The notes under the pieces: generated by a model
The model's database searches: none
What the model was told of the DNA's origin: nothing
The model's input: the letters and a program-made list of their open reading frames with translations, nothing else
Position numbers and translations under genes: made by a program
In this document: positions 35,386 to 47,039 of the stretch, piece after piece
Layout: every line of letters begins with the position of its first letter
Position numbering within the stretch: position 1 is the stretch's first letter
Assembly (NCBI GenBank): GCA_027575765.1
Contig: JANBPT010000027.1
Location: 1-64,000, forward strand
Reading direction: 5' to 3'
From: Tieghemiomyces parasiticus
Lineage: Eukaryota; Kickxellomycota; Dimargaritomycetes; Dimargaritales; Dimargaritaceae
Length of the DNA stretch: 64,000 bases

Positions 35386-37264
35386 ATGAGCAGCCGCACC
35401 ACGCCGGATGCTGACACGGCCGCGCTACAGGAACGCCGTAAGTCCTCTCTCCCACCCTCATTCTACCTGGCTAAAGGAAGCCTGAGTCACTTTACGTGGT
35501 TACAGGAAAACCGCTGTCCTGTTAAGCCGCATCAAAAAGACACCTACCTAACCCCCCCTCAAGGCTTAGGGTTCTTTATTCTCAACTCCTGTGTGCCATC
35601 TTCTCTTACAACCACCCTCACGAAATTTGCGGTCCCTTGCCAGTTCTTGAGCTACGAACGCAGAAATTCCGACTCCTCCGCCGGCTGGCCCGGGAGGAAA
35701 GCCTAGTCAAACTGGAGGGAATCATTGACGAGGCTTACATCCAGACCGCCCTGGGCAACGACACCAGCTCCGATCGGACAAAGGTATGGAAGGCATCCGT
35801 GTCCTCACCTCCTCCCCATATGACGGTGGTTCAGTAGCATGGTACAACGGGGGCGGGGGTAGAGAGAGGATAAAGAGGCCGGCCCGTTGGTCGCGCATTT
35901 CATGTCACTTCGTTAATCTATATTCCGTCCATTACCCCTACCGCATATCTCATACTGCCTGCCACGGCCCAATTTAGCAACCCGACGTCGCCGGCGAGTG
36001 CCTTAGTCGGCAATACGAGGACTACCATACGGGCTACCAGGTGACAGGCCGCACGGCATTTCCGGTTACCGACGACGTCGTCGGTATCCGCCTCGAAACG
36101 TTCTATCAGGGTAGGTCAGGTTTAGTTACTGTAAAGGAACGGTGGGTCCCAGGGTTGCGTAATCACAGGCTTTGAAACAAGAATTGTACCAGAATGTGTA
36201 GGGGGGTAGGTCACCCGTGTCAATCGTTCGTAGCTTGTACATTATGCAACTAATCACCTGAATTTCCGCACGCCAATCTACCCCCCCCCCCCACCCCCAC
36301 CGACGGATCACGGATAGGTTCCTACTACGAGCCCTACTTTTTCTTCCTTCGTATGACAGGCACCCCGCCGAAACTGACACTGTTCCGACACACCCTCCCG
36401 CCCATTGTGGACCTCGATCCCCTTCGACCGCTACTTAATCAAGACATTCATGTAAGGTTCTATCCCATAGCAAACACGCCCACGGACACATATCCACCCT
36501 CTTTCTCCACGTGCCGTACAGCACCCGATACTCTGACAGATTCCGATTACAACGGTCAAAATATATACACCCAATCTGTTGTGATGTTTTATTTACCTCG
36601 TCCATTCGCCCATCCATCACACACACACCACCCCTGCTTGTATTAGACCTTCCTAGACCGCGTGGATCCTTACCTGCAGGCGCTCGTCGCCCGACGCGAA
36701 CAGGTGAACCGTGCCGCCCAGGCCTTATTGCTGCAGACGATCGATACGAATGACGGATTCACGCACGTCAAATTCACCGTCAAGACGGACGCAAGGTATA
36801 GAAATTGATTAGGCCCTAGAGCTCGGGCCAGATGGCTCGGTTTAATTGTCCCCGGTAGCTCTTTGGATCAGGCAAGCGGACTAACTAACCCCTTCCCATC
36901 TATCCGCCCCTCCCTCTCTACCATTTATCACTCCCCTGCTTCCATTCCTTCTCGACATAGCCCCGTCCATGGCTATGTGGTTTACGATCCTCCTTCTCGC
37001 GCGCGGCCGTCCCAGGTGTTGTTGGTGCGGTCCGATAAGCTAGGTAAGTCGGTAATTGCACCTACTGGTGGCCCTAACCGGTTAGGTATTATAGCAGGTC
37101 GCCATGGATTCCAACTCTCCCCCCATCATCTGACCGCTACTTGTCTGTGTTGCATACCTATTTCTCATTTGTCAGACGACCCTAACGCGGGACGCCTGTC
37201 TGACCGCGAGCAACTATTTTACCGCCTAGATCTTGATAAGGCACTAGCGGAAGCCTTCTTCTAA
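35386..37264 (+). CDS. CENP-O/Mcm21/Mal2 kinetochore protein, 7 exons
   Basis: Inner kinetochore (COMA/CCAN) subunit of the CENP-O family. Exons are 35386-35437, 35644-35783, 35978-36110, 36318-36451, 36647-36795, 36961-37043 and 37176-37264. All junctions are GT-AG, phases agree throughout, and the product has 259 residues. The N part has a short coiled coil (LLELRTQKFRLLRRLAREES). The CENP-O core follows: GIRLETFYQGSYYEPYFFFL, LTLFRHTLPPIVDLDPLRPL, then DIHTFLDRVDPYLQALVARR, matching the family pattern of an RHTxPPFIPL segment followed by FLxxVxxxLxxYVxR. The end (HGYVVYDPPSRARPSQVLLV, then FYRLDLDKALAEAF) fits the second RWD domain. It is somewhat shorter than animal CENP-O. Intron density is the highest in the window. 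The start codon has an acceptable context, but an upstream exon is possible. Confidence 0.82.
36281..36298. repeat. poly-C tract in CENP-O intron 3
   Basis: Twelve C followed by ACCCCC within the intron between exons 3 and 4. It adds to the pyrimidine-rich tract before the acceptor at 36316-36317. Confidence 0.8.
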
Positions 37265-37648
37265 ATAGCCCCCCCCCCTACCCAAGCACACTAGCCTGCA
37301 CGATATGCGTAGGATACCTAATATGGATACTTGTTCTTAAACTACTTGACAACAGTGATTGTCAATCAAGACCATCGGGCTTAAAATTGAGTGTATGTAT
37401 AGCTATAGTGTTAGCAAGCATGGTGGCTTAGAAGACGTGATGGAGGGGGGCAGAAGAGAACAAGGGAAAAATAATGCGCGGAGAGGGGGAGGAGGGTAAA
37501 ACAAATAATAAAATAACGTAGGTTGTATCGATGAGATACCCCTAGGTATGTAGAAGAGGGAAGGAAAAAAAAAGTAACTAGACTGGTTACAGCGGCTGGA
37601 GGAGGTACGCCCCCCCCACCCACACACCCATCCACTGCCGTTTCTTCC
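37265..37648. other. convergent 3' region of CENP-O and the adaptor beta gene
   Basis: About 380 bases. Pyrimidine-rich on the minus strand and possibly containing a last small exon of the adaptor gene; otherwise nothing is seen. Confidence 0.4.
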
Positions 37649-39829
37649 TTACAGGGCGATCAACAAATCATCATTATCGGCCGGGGCCGATGCCGAGGAA
37701 GGGGGCGGGGAGGTCATGTGCCGGGGACTGGCGGCGGCGGACGGAGTCGCTGACGAACCCGGGCGTTGAGTTTGGCGGGCGGATGCCAGGGACGTCGCTG
37801 ACACGACCTCCGTCCGGGCGTCGGCGGTGACAAACATGCGAGGCGGTTTGTGGTAGACGGAGGCGAGGGTACACAACTCACCGAGTAGCTCGTCGAGGAG
37901 GTCGGCCGGGAGGGCATGGCTGTCGACGGTGATGGTAGGTTTATCGGCCAGGACGATGGTGTTGGCGGCCTGTGGGTCGGTGGACAGGATACGCCAGTAC
38001 AGGTAGGCGCGATCGCGAGTGTCTGGGCTGTCGCATTCCTCGGTGGCCACCTTGAGCACCCGGAGAACCAGCTCCTGGTTCTCCGCCGGCCGATGCAAAA
38101 ACAGCTTGACCACCGCCGTGATGAGCTGCAGCTGGACCACAGCATCCTCCTGCCCAAAGTTCTCCATGAAGGCCTCAAGGATCTCGTCGGCGTTTTCGAT
38201 GCGTGGGGTGTACTCACCAATGATCCAGATGAAGGACGCCTTCGTCTCGGGCTCGTCGATAATCTCCACGCTCTTGCACAGCGTCGGGATGATGCCTTCG
38301 TACTTATTGGGGTACTTGCGGAAGATATCCTTGATGACCACCACGGCCTCCTGGACTACATAGTTGATCCGCGTGGCTAGTAAGTCCAGCAGAATGTTAA
38401 TGCACTTCTCGGACGACCCCGGGATCTTGATGGCGCAAAACCCGATGGCCTTGATGGCCTTGCGCACAAAATCCACGTCCACCTCGTTGGCGTACTCCTT
38501 CAGCTCGGCCAATAGGTGGTCAAAGTTCTTTTCGTTGCCCAGACGCACCATAATGTCAAGCTTCTCGTACTTGACGTACAGCGGGTCGTTGTACTTGCAA
38601 AAGAAGACGCGCATCTCCTTGCTGAGGATATCGGGCCGCTTCTGAAGGATCAGGTTGATGTTGCGCAGCGCCACGTACTGCACCTCCGGCGCCGATGAGA
38701 GCAGGGTGACGAGCGGCGGAGTCATCTTGCGCGCCAGCTGGGACTCCATGTCCGGGTTGTTAATGTAGCCAAAGTACCTGAGCAGCACCTTGACCGCTGA
38801 GAGTACCACACTGCCGTTTACGTGTTGCAAACGGGGTACCACACGTTCACACACACCCTCGGCCTCGCGGGTCGACCCCGGCACGTAGGCAGCCACCGTC
38901 TCGAGGATGGTGATCTGGCCCCACTCGGTGCACTCGTTGAGGGCGGCCAACAGCTTGTTGACCAGGGGCGGGTTGAGCTCAAACACGCCCTGATCGGGAG
39001 TGCTGTCGTTGATCTCGACCAGGGCGGTGACGGCATTAGAGATCACCATCGGGTTGGCATCGGAGAGCAGCTCCTGCACGGCGGACAAAAACCCGTTCTC
39101 GATGGTGACGGCCGGAGCCACGTCGTAGAGCTTGGCCACGCAGATGGCGGCCGTCTTGCGGACGTAGGGGCTCTCATCCTTGAGGCACTTGCGCAGTGGG
39201 TCGCAGAGATAGTCGATGATTTCTGACACCCGTAGGCACCCCATGGTCCGGATGGCCAGGGCGCGGATGAGTGGGTTGCTGTCGTCGGTATCCTTGACGA
39301 AGGTGTTGATGGCTAGGATCACCAGCTCGGGCTTGGTCTTGGCGTAGTTGATGAGGTACAGGTAGATGAGCTTCTTGATCTCAAGGTCGTCCGTGTGCAT
39401 ATTCTTAAGTACGTCGGTGAAGAGGCCGCTCACGTCCTTGCCCACCGTCATGTTGGCGATGACCCGCTTGACGGCCTCCTTGCGCCGGTCCCGGTATTCG
39501 CTGTTGAGCTCCGAGCGCAGCTCAAAGTTTTCGCCTACCAAGTTACAAGGTTGGGTCGGTGGGGTGGGAAGAAGGGAGAGGAGGGTTAGCTATCATGTAT
39601 ATGCGGAAGGGGCCAATAGTGGAGTCCATATGGCGGCAGGTTTGGTTCGGCCGCCGGCTCGGTGGCTCCAGCTGGGTAGGCCGTCCACAGACGCGCTTCG
39701 GGCTACCCATTAGACCCTGGGAGACGGGGACACTGCTAGCGACATACCCTTGCGTAAGGCGCTGACGATGCGGGAGCGGACGGCTTGCCCGATGTTGGTG
39801 ATTTGGCTGGCGACCGACGATGACGACAT
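37649..39829 (-). CDS. AP-1/AP-2 complex beta subunit (beta-adaptin trunk), 2 exons
   Basis: Large beta subunit of a clathrin adaptor complex at the trans-Golgi/endosome (AP-1) or plasma membrane (AP-2); sequence alone does not separate these by eye. Exon 1 is 39829-39748 ([10 protein letters not shown]...) and exon 2 is 39534-37649; the 213-base intron (GTATGT, phase 1) gives 655 residues. The joined start reads [17 protein letters not shown]. Family signatures follow: [80 protein letters not shown]. These are the alpha-solenoid trunk repeats. There is a Pro/Ser-rich hinge but no C-terminal ear, as in many fungal beta subunits. The last codons are GAC GAT GAT TTG TTG ATC GCC CTG TAA, where GTAAGG overlaps the stop, so a further 3' exon is possible. 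Confidence 0.92.
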
Positions 39830-41072
39830 GGCTATGAATGTGGCTGAGTGAAGAGGTGATAACGCTAGGCTGCGCCGGGGGCCAGGAATAGAGGAACGCC
39901 GGTTGGGTGCGCGGCCGATATGCAGAGTAAGTATGCAGTGGGGAAGGACGGAGAGGCCGAGGCGAACAATTGAAAAATGATGTAGGCTAAGCGGGCTATC
40001 GAGATGGAACAATGGGTGGCGAAGGTAGGCAGCGTTGCGATGCAACAGGAGACGTGGCAAGGCACGGTGGTGGGATGATGTGACGGACGGCGGTACGGAT
40101 GCGGGCAGATGGGGGGAAGTGAACACTTCTGTAACCAGTGGACCCCCACGACGGGTCACGACACCGGGGGGGGGGCTAGGACTAGTCACACTGGACCGGC
40201 CTGGGGGGCCAAGGGCTAGGACCCTCATATGCTGGAGGCATAGCTTTCGATCCTTGCACCGCTGCCACCCAGCGCACGTTTGGAGGACCAAGGTGCGTCT
40301 AACACCAGGGCTGGTATCATCGGTTAATCAAGGTTAACAGAACCCCACAGGCTGACGCTCCAGTCTCTCTAATGACATGGCAAGATTTTAAGTGGCGACG
40401 ACCGGTCACGGCCAGTAGGGGATGCCATTGGCCACCGTAGGGCGACTGGGTGGTCTGGCTGCTGCCCTGTACCACATGCTAGGTGTAGTGTAGGCGCCGT
40501 TACGACTGACCGTTATGCAGCGCCAAATTTCAACGGCTCCACTGGGTGAACCAACCACAATTGCTGCCTCCAAAGGGTAAACTCCGACTACATGATCACG
40601 CGGTAGGGGCTCGAAGGTGGGCTGTAACAGGGCTAACTACAACCGAATATCGCAGAGAGTACATGTCGGGCACGCCGTTGTGTGTGCCAGCTCCAAGGTT
40701 GGCCAAAGCCAGGGCAGTGGGCAAAGGGTCCACGCTCCACCTGCAGTTGTCCCCTGTCAAGGTCCCACTCAGACGCTCGTCCCGCCTATTCCGCCCCACC
40801 TATCCAGTGCCACGTCGCTGGGGCCCTACAGGCCCTCCCCTCCAACCTGGGCGTGCTCATCTGCCCCGCCAGTTAGACCGCCTACTGTCCCAAAGCCTCT
40901 TCCCCGTACTGGGTTCATCAGCGACTGCCCTCGCGAAGTTCGCCATCTACGACCGTCATCCCAACCGCCCTCATCCGCTCTGCCCTGCCGGCCTTATCTC
41001 GTCCCCCTTCATCCCTTCCCTCGTTGACTAAAACCTACATCGTTTCCCTAGCTAACCCCTCTACGGCCGACC
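39830..41072. other. divergent promoter region of adaptor beta and SEC24
   Basis: About 1.2 kb between two divergent genes. The last 300 bases before SEC24 are C/T-rich on the plus strand. No other gene; the frame at 40546-41031 has no supporting motif. Confidence 0.5.
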
Positions 41073-44000
41073 ATGCATCAGCAGCCGCCTCAGCAGCCGC
41101 CCCGTCCCTGGCAGGGCCAACCGCCTCCATCGCAAGGCCAACAACAGCAACAGCCAACTCGCCCTCCGCCAGGTTCCCAGCCACATCCCGGAGCTCCCTA
41201 CCGCCCGGGCCCACCGGGTGGCCAGCCCCGTCCCTTGCCAGCCCATCCGCCCGCACCCGGTCAGCCCCAAGCCTACCGTCCCGGTACCTCAGGGCCGCAT
41301 CCGCAGGCTGCCCCGGGCCGTCCAGCGCCCTATCCGGGTGCTCCAGGGCCTCGGCCACCGTACTCCGCGGGGGCCCCCGGCCAAGCCCAGCCCCGTCCGC
41401 AAGGTGAGTAAATCCCGCCTCTCCCTGCACCAGGCACGCCTGTAACGCACCGTTCACCCTCTGTTATTTGGATTCATCATTTGGACGAGCTAGGCACCCC
41501 AGCTAATCATTATTTTATACTGCACCCTTAATATCCCTGCCACCTTGATTCGATCTATCCCAGGTCACCCTTATCCGCCCCAGCAAGGCTATGGTCCGCG
41601 GCCTATGGCTCCGAGTCAGCAGCCGCCGCACCCGGGCAGCCGGGCTCTGTCCCCGCAGCAGCAACACCCTGCATCCTACGGCCAGCCCGCGCCGGCCCCG
41701 TATTCTCAACCTTCCGGGGGTAACCCCGCCTATTACCGCCCGGCTCCCGCACAACCAACCGCCCCCGCACAGCCAGCCGCCCCAGGGTCGCCCAACTTCG
41801 CCTCGCCCATGGACCAGCTATCAGGCCAGATGGGCGCCATGGGTCTAAACGCACCGGCCTCTCAGCCCCGTGGTGGACGGGCGAAGCGCGTCTACGCCCA
41901 GGAGACCGGGGCCGGTGCCGCCCCGCCGCCGGTTGCCGGCGCCCCGGGGTACCCTCCCACGAGTCCTGGACACGGCGCCCCTCATCCGGGGCAGCAGCCC
42001 GGCACGGCTCCGTACCAACCCTACGGTCCGTCCGCCCCTGCCGGCGGGGCCGCACCTTACGGCCAGCAGGCTCACCACCCCCAGCACCACCAACCGGGCC
42101 CCGCGGCCCCGTCGTACGAGCAGGCCAAGCCCCGTATCGACCCAGACCAGATCCCTTCTCCGGTTCAGGTTCACGAGCGCGACCAGGCCCTGTACAGCGA
42201 CACTCCCTACGTGACTTCCCTCAAGACCAACGTGCCGCTGGCCGCCACCCAGTTCCGAGCGATCGACGAGGGCAACGCCAACCCGCGCTTCGCTCGCATG
42301 ACGATGTACAACATCCCGCAGACCGAGCAGCTGCTACGGGACTCAAACCTGCCGCTGGGTATGATGATCCAGCCCCTGGCCCCGTTGCGGTACGATGAAA
42401 CTCCACTGGATGTGGTGGACTTTGGCGAAAAGGGTCCCATCCGGTGCGGCCGCTGCCGGGCTTATGTCAACCCGTACTTCACCTTCATTGAAGGTGGCCG
42501 GAAGTACGTGTGCAACCTGTGCCGCCACGAGAATGAGGTACCCGCCGAGTACTTTTACAACCTGGACATGACGGGCCGCCGTCTGGATTGGGAGTCCCGT
42601 CCGGAACTGCGCTGCGGTTCGGTCGAATTCGCCGCCACCCGCGAGTTCATCAATCTGGAACCGGCCCCGCTGTCGTACGTATTTGCCATCGACGTGTCGT
42701 GGAATGCCATCCAAAGCGGAATGCTCCGTGAGTGCGCGCGGGCTCTGCGCAGCATCCTGTACGAGACGGAGGGGGGGCTCCACGCCGGCACCCGGGTGGG
42801 CCTGGTCACCTACGATAAGACGGTCCACTTCTACAACCTGGCGGCCGGGCTGGAGCAGCCCCAGATGCTGGTATGCCCTGACGTGGACCACGTGTTCGTG
42901 CCCCTGCACCACGGGTTCCTAGTGGACCCCCAGGAGTCGCGCGAGGTGATTGAGGCACTCCTGGATGGCCTGCCGACGATGTTCGAGGCTAACCGCACCG
43001 CCGAATCAGCCCTGGGCGCCGTGGTGCAGGCCTGCCAGAACGCGCTGGCCAAGCGAGGCGGCAAGCTCATGATCTTCCAGGCCTCGTTGCCCAACTACGG
43101 ACCGGGCGCTCTTAAGTCGCGTGACGATCCCAAGCTCTACAACGGCGATAAGGAGCGCACGCTGTTCGCGTCGCAGGACAAGTTCTACCCCAACCTGGCC
43201 GAGGCGTGCGTCGAGTCCGGACTGAGCGTCAACCTATACCTGTTCCCCAACAGTTACATCGATGCGGCCACCCTGAGCAGCCTGAGCTCGCTGACCGGCG
43301 GGGATACCTACTTCTACCCCAACTTCTTGGCGGACCGCGACGGGCACCGGTTCGGTGAGGACCTCAAATTGGACTTGACCCGCGAGCACGGGTTCAACGG
43401 AGTGTTGCGTGTGCGCTGCTCGGACGGTCTGCGGATCGACGAGCACTACGGCAACTTCTTTATGCGTAACAACACGGACGTGGAACTGGCCGGGATCGAC
43501 AGTGATAAGGCCATCGGGGTGACGTTCCGTCACGATGGACAGCTGGACGAGAAGAACGATCTGTACTTCCAGATGGCGCTGTTGTATACAACGGCGGCGG
43601 GCCAGCGGCGGATCCGGGTGCACAACCTGGCGGTTCCAGTGACCGGCCTAATTGGCAACATGTTCCGCAACGCCGAGATGGACACGTCGGTCAACCTGCT
43701 GGCCAAAATGGCCGTGTCGGAGACGCTGGCTTTCCCGTTGCGGACGGTGCGGGACAAACTGAGCGACAAGTGTGTGCGGGTCCTGACGGCGTACCGGCGG
43801 CACTGCGCGGCCGGCAGTTCGCCCGGCCAGCTCATCCTCCCGGAGGCCTACAAACTACTCCCGCTGTACGTGCTGGCCATGACCAAGACCAATGCGCTTC
43901 GCCCGGTCATGACCTCGGTAGACCTGCGGGTGACCAGCATGCGGATGCTCAAGAGCATCAACGTGCAGCAGAGCACGTCGCTCTTTTACCCGCGTATCGT

Positions 44001-44463
44001 CCCGGTCCACCAGCTCGCCCCGGAACATGGGCAGTACGACGCCCAGGGGCATATGCAACTCCCCACGCTCGTCCGTGCCTCCTACGCCCGGCTGGATCCC
44101 GCCGGAGCCTATCTCTTTGAGAACGGCCAAATCATGCGCCTGTGGCTCGGTCGCGAGGTGCCCACCACGTTCCTACGGGAGGCCCTGGGGGTTGCCAACC
44201 AGGCCGAGATTGATGAGACCGCTACCGACCTGCCGGCCCTCGATACTCCGACCTCCCAGCAGGTCCGGGCCATCGTTGACCACATGCAGTCTCTGCGCAC
44301 CCGCTACCTTCAGTTCCGGATCGTCCGCCAGGGTATGGGCCAGAGCGACGTGGATTTCGCCAGCCTGCTTACCGAAGACAAGACCACCGACGGCCAGTCC
44401 TACGTGGATTACCTCTGCGATATCCACCGCCGTATCCAGATCGATATCAGCAAATCGTACTAG
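41073..44463 (+). CDS. SEC24: COPII coat protein SEC24, 2 exons
   Basis: Cargo-binding subunit of the COPII inner coat, which pairs with Sec23 at ER exit sites. Exons are 41073-41403 and 41564-44463; the 160-base intron (GTGAGT to CCCAG, phase 1) gives 1076 residues. The first 340 residues are Pro/Gln/Gly-rich and disordered, as usual. The zinc finger has the four-cysteine pattern RCGRCRAYVNPYFTF and YVCNLCRHENEVP (about 405-430). The trunk starts with PAPLSYVFAIDVSWNAIQSG. LMIFQASLPNYGPGALKSRD and NLYLFPNSYIDAATLSSLSS are strongly Sec24-like. The beta-barrel, helical and gelsolin-like parts follow, ending TTDGQSYVDYLCDIHRRIQ. Length is a little above yeast Sec24 (926) because of the N-terminal region. 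Confidence 0.97.
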
Positions 44464-45016
44464 TTTGAACGGCGTGTAAAGTGATTATCTGTCATCCCAC
44501 TTTACCCTACCTTCCCCGCGCGCCCATCGGAAGCCAATGGGACTCTCCTCTTACTTTATGTTTGTGGTTTTTTTTTTCTCGCCTTCGCCCTTACTATTTT
44601 TGAAATCGCACCAACCTCTCCGCTTCCCTCTCTTCTCGTTTTTTTATATATCGTTTTACCATTTCAAACCATCGACTCTCTTCTAGCTTCGACTCTACCA
44701 TTTCGATAAACATTGTCCAACCCGTGCCTCACAATTGATTACAATTCCCTGGTAATATTATTTGAGGGAAAAATGGGGTCATTGGCCTAAATGACAGGGT
44801 CAGTGATCTATGCCAGATGTATTAACGTGCGTTAGCAATAGGGAAGGGGCACGGTAAAAAGTCCAAGGTATATCGTACAAAAAGAATAGGTAAAAAACAG
44901 TGAGAGGGATAGTGATAGAAGGGGGGAGAGTGTGAGATAGACGAGTGAGGGGAACCGTGTTGATGAGGCTCGGGAATAGGAGCCCAGCGCACCCATCAGA
45001 GCATCCCTCGCACAAC
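44464..45016. other. convergent 3' region of SEC24 and the amino acid transporter
   Basis: About 550 bases, T-rich after SEC24 and with no gene recognised. Confidence 0.5.
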
Positions 45017-47039
45017 TCAGAGCGAGGTTTGGAAGTCACGGATCAGGGCCAGGATGGCCTCGTAGGTCCCCACGACGCAGCACACCACACCGATAACAAT
45101 GATCAGCCAGTTGGCCCACCGAGTCCAGGTGTGGCGGAAAGCGGCCCACCCGGTCAGCCGGCCGTAAATGACCACGGGGAACACAAAGATGAGCATGGCG
45201 TAGATGAGAGACCCCAGCAACGACATGACGTCAGCAAAGAAGGGTACAAAGATGGCGCAGAGCATGGTCAGGGTCATCAGCGGGATACGAATCAGGGCGC
45301 GGAAGAGAAGGTCGTCCCACCAGAGCTGGGCCGAAGATTTGGCGACCGAGCCCAGGCCGAGTCCGAGGTCACCGGTACTACCCAGGGAGGCGGGCGGGGT
45401 GATCTCGCCGGTCGCAAAGTACTGGGCGTGGTACTCGGCCTCGAACTCGGTCGACACGCTACTCATCATGATGGGCGTGGTAAGCAGAACGTGGACGGTG
45501 ACCATCAGGTTAGCGACGGTGAGGGCGGCCCCGGGGGGCAGGTTGAGAAAGATGGGGGAAGCACTCTCGGCGTCGTAGACGAGGTAACCTAAGGTGGCGA
45601 CCATGAGGTACATGACACTGACGATCGTGGTGGCCGTGGTGAGTACCCGCGGCCAGGTGCGCCGGTCGCGGAGTCCGTGTTCGACCTGCGGCCACACCAC
45701 GTTGCCCCCAAAGGAGAAACAGATCGCCGAGAGCGCCACCGGGAACCCAGCCACGTCCACCAGAACGTAGTCGTGCGAGGGGCGGTTAGGAAGGTCCAGG
45801 ACTCCCAGGCCCAAGATGATGACGACCATCATGCCTGTAGTGGCGGCCCCAAAAACGCTGGAAGGGTGTGAAGGCGGGGCGGAATATACATTGGTGGTGT
45901 AAGTTAGGACCTAGAGGCTTGCGTCAAGTCGGATAAGTGGCCTATGGTCAGTCCCGGCCGGCGATCCAAGTACAAAGAAAAATACGTCAAAAACTCATTC
46001 CTAAACTCTAAATACTCACCTCATAATGACCGCGTCCTGGATGGTCCGCATAACAACGTAGGGCACGGTAATCAGGGCGGCGCACCCGATGATCCAGTAC
46101 CGCACCCCGACGAGCCCGGCCTCGGGAGTGACCAAAGTATTCAAGTTGAACCCGGCCAAGATCAAAAACAGGGTACATGTGCCAATCGACGACACGTCCT
46201 TGAATATGCGGGTAAGGACGCGGCCGCGATGGCCGAACGCGGCCCCGGCCACGTCCGAAAAAGAGCTGTGACGCACACCCAATTGAGTGTAGAGCGAGCG
46301 GATGAGGAGGATGCCCGTGTAGTTGGACACAACGGCGGCCACCACGATCCAAATCAGGCTGAGCCATCCGCCCTGCTTGATACAGTACGGGAGTTGGAGG
46401 ATACCCGTGCCGGCCATCACACACACCACGTGGAACACAGCCGAGGCGTCGGAGCCGGTGTGGGCTACAGCGGACCCGGAGGGCGGGGCGTGGAGGTCGC
46501 TACCATCGGCCAGGAGGGGTTGGGTCTCAGGCGCGGCAAATGCTGGCAAGTTGGAAGTGCAGGGGGGAGGGAGGAGGCAGTACCAGGGGTCGATCATATT
46601 TTGGCATAGTGCGGGGTGGTTAGAATCAAGGGGTAAATGTGGGGGGTGTATGGCCAGGATGAGTCATTAGGCTTCAGCGGGTCACGCGGGCACATCGCCC
46701 GGCATGGGTGGCAACCGTAGTTCTGCGATCCGCCGCTCGCTTCATCCTGCCGACTGATGCGCTTGTGCCTGTCAGGGTCAACAAAGCCGGGCCAGAGGCG
46801 CAGCTACCTCCCTCCCCCCGTTACCCCCCTTTCGCATAGGGTTCCCGGCCCTTTCCTCCAAGCTGGAGCCATCACTCCTCTTAGACGGTCTGGCTGGGTA
46901 TCAAGGGTGCTTACGGTAGGCGTTGCCAATAGCCTATATACTTACCTGACGTAGGACCCAGCCGTGACGTGACGAGGGTTCCGTAGCCGGCCTCGGCCGC
47001 GGCAGGAGAGCCACCGGCGGACAGGTTAGCCTTGGACAT
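45017..47039 (-). CDS. amino acid transporter, AVT/SLC36-type (Aa_trans), 3 exons
   Basis: Amino acid/proton transporter of the AAAP superfamily, resembling vacuolar AVT1-type and animal SLC32/36 carriers; the direction of transport is not predictable. Exons are 47039-46946, 46542-46020 and 45857-45017, with introns of 403 bases (phase 1) and 162 bases (phase 2), giving 485 residues. The N tail is short and hydrophilic (MSKANLSAGGSPAAAEAGYG). The family opening is VVCVMAGTGILQLPYCIKQGGW, the usual GxGILxLPYxxxxGGW of transmembrane helix 1. About ten more hydrophobic helices follow, including FPVALSAICFSFGGNVVWPQ (compare the conserved F-GH-x-xPxIE region) and LMVTVHVLLTTPIMM. All splice phases agree, and the second junction falls inside a helix, IMS/VFGAATTG. 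Confidence 0.88.

Noticed and set aside
40546..41031. Plus-strand frame of 161 codons before SEC24
   Set aside because: No motif; lies in the C/T-rich region upstream of SEC24.
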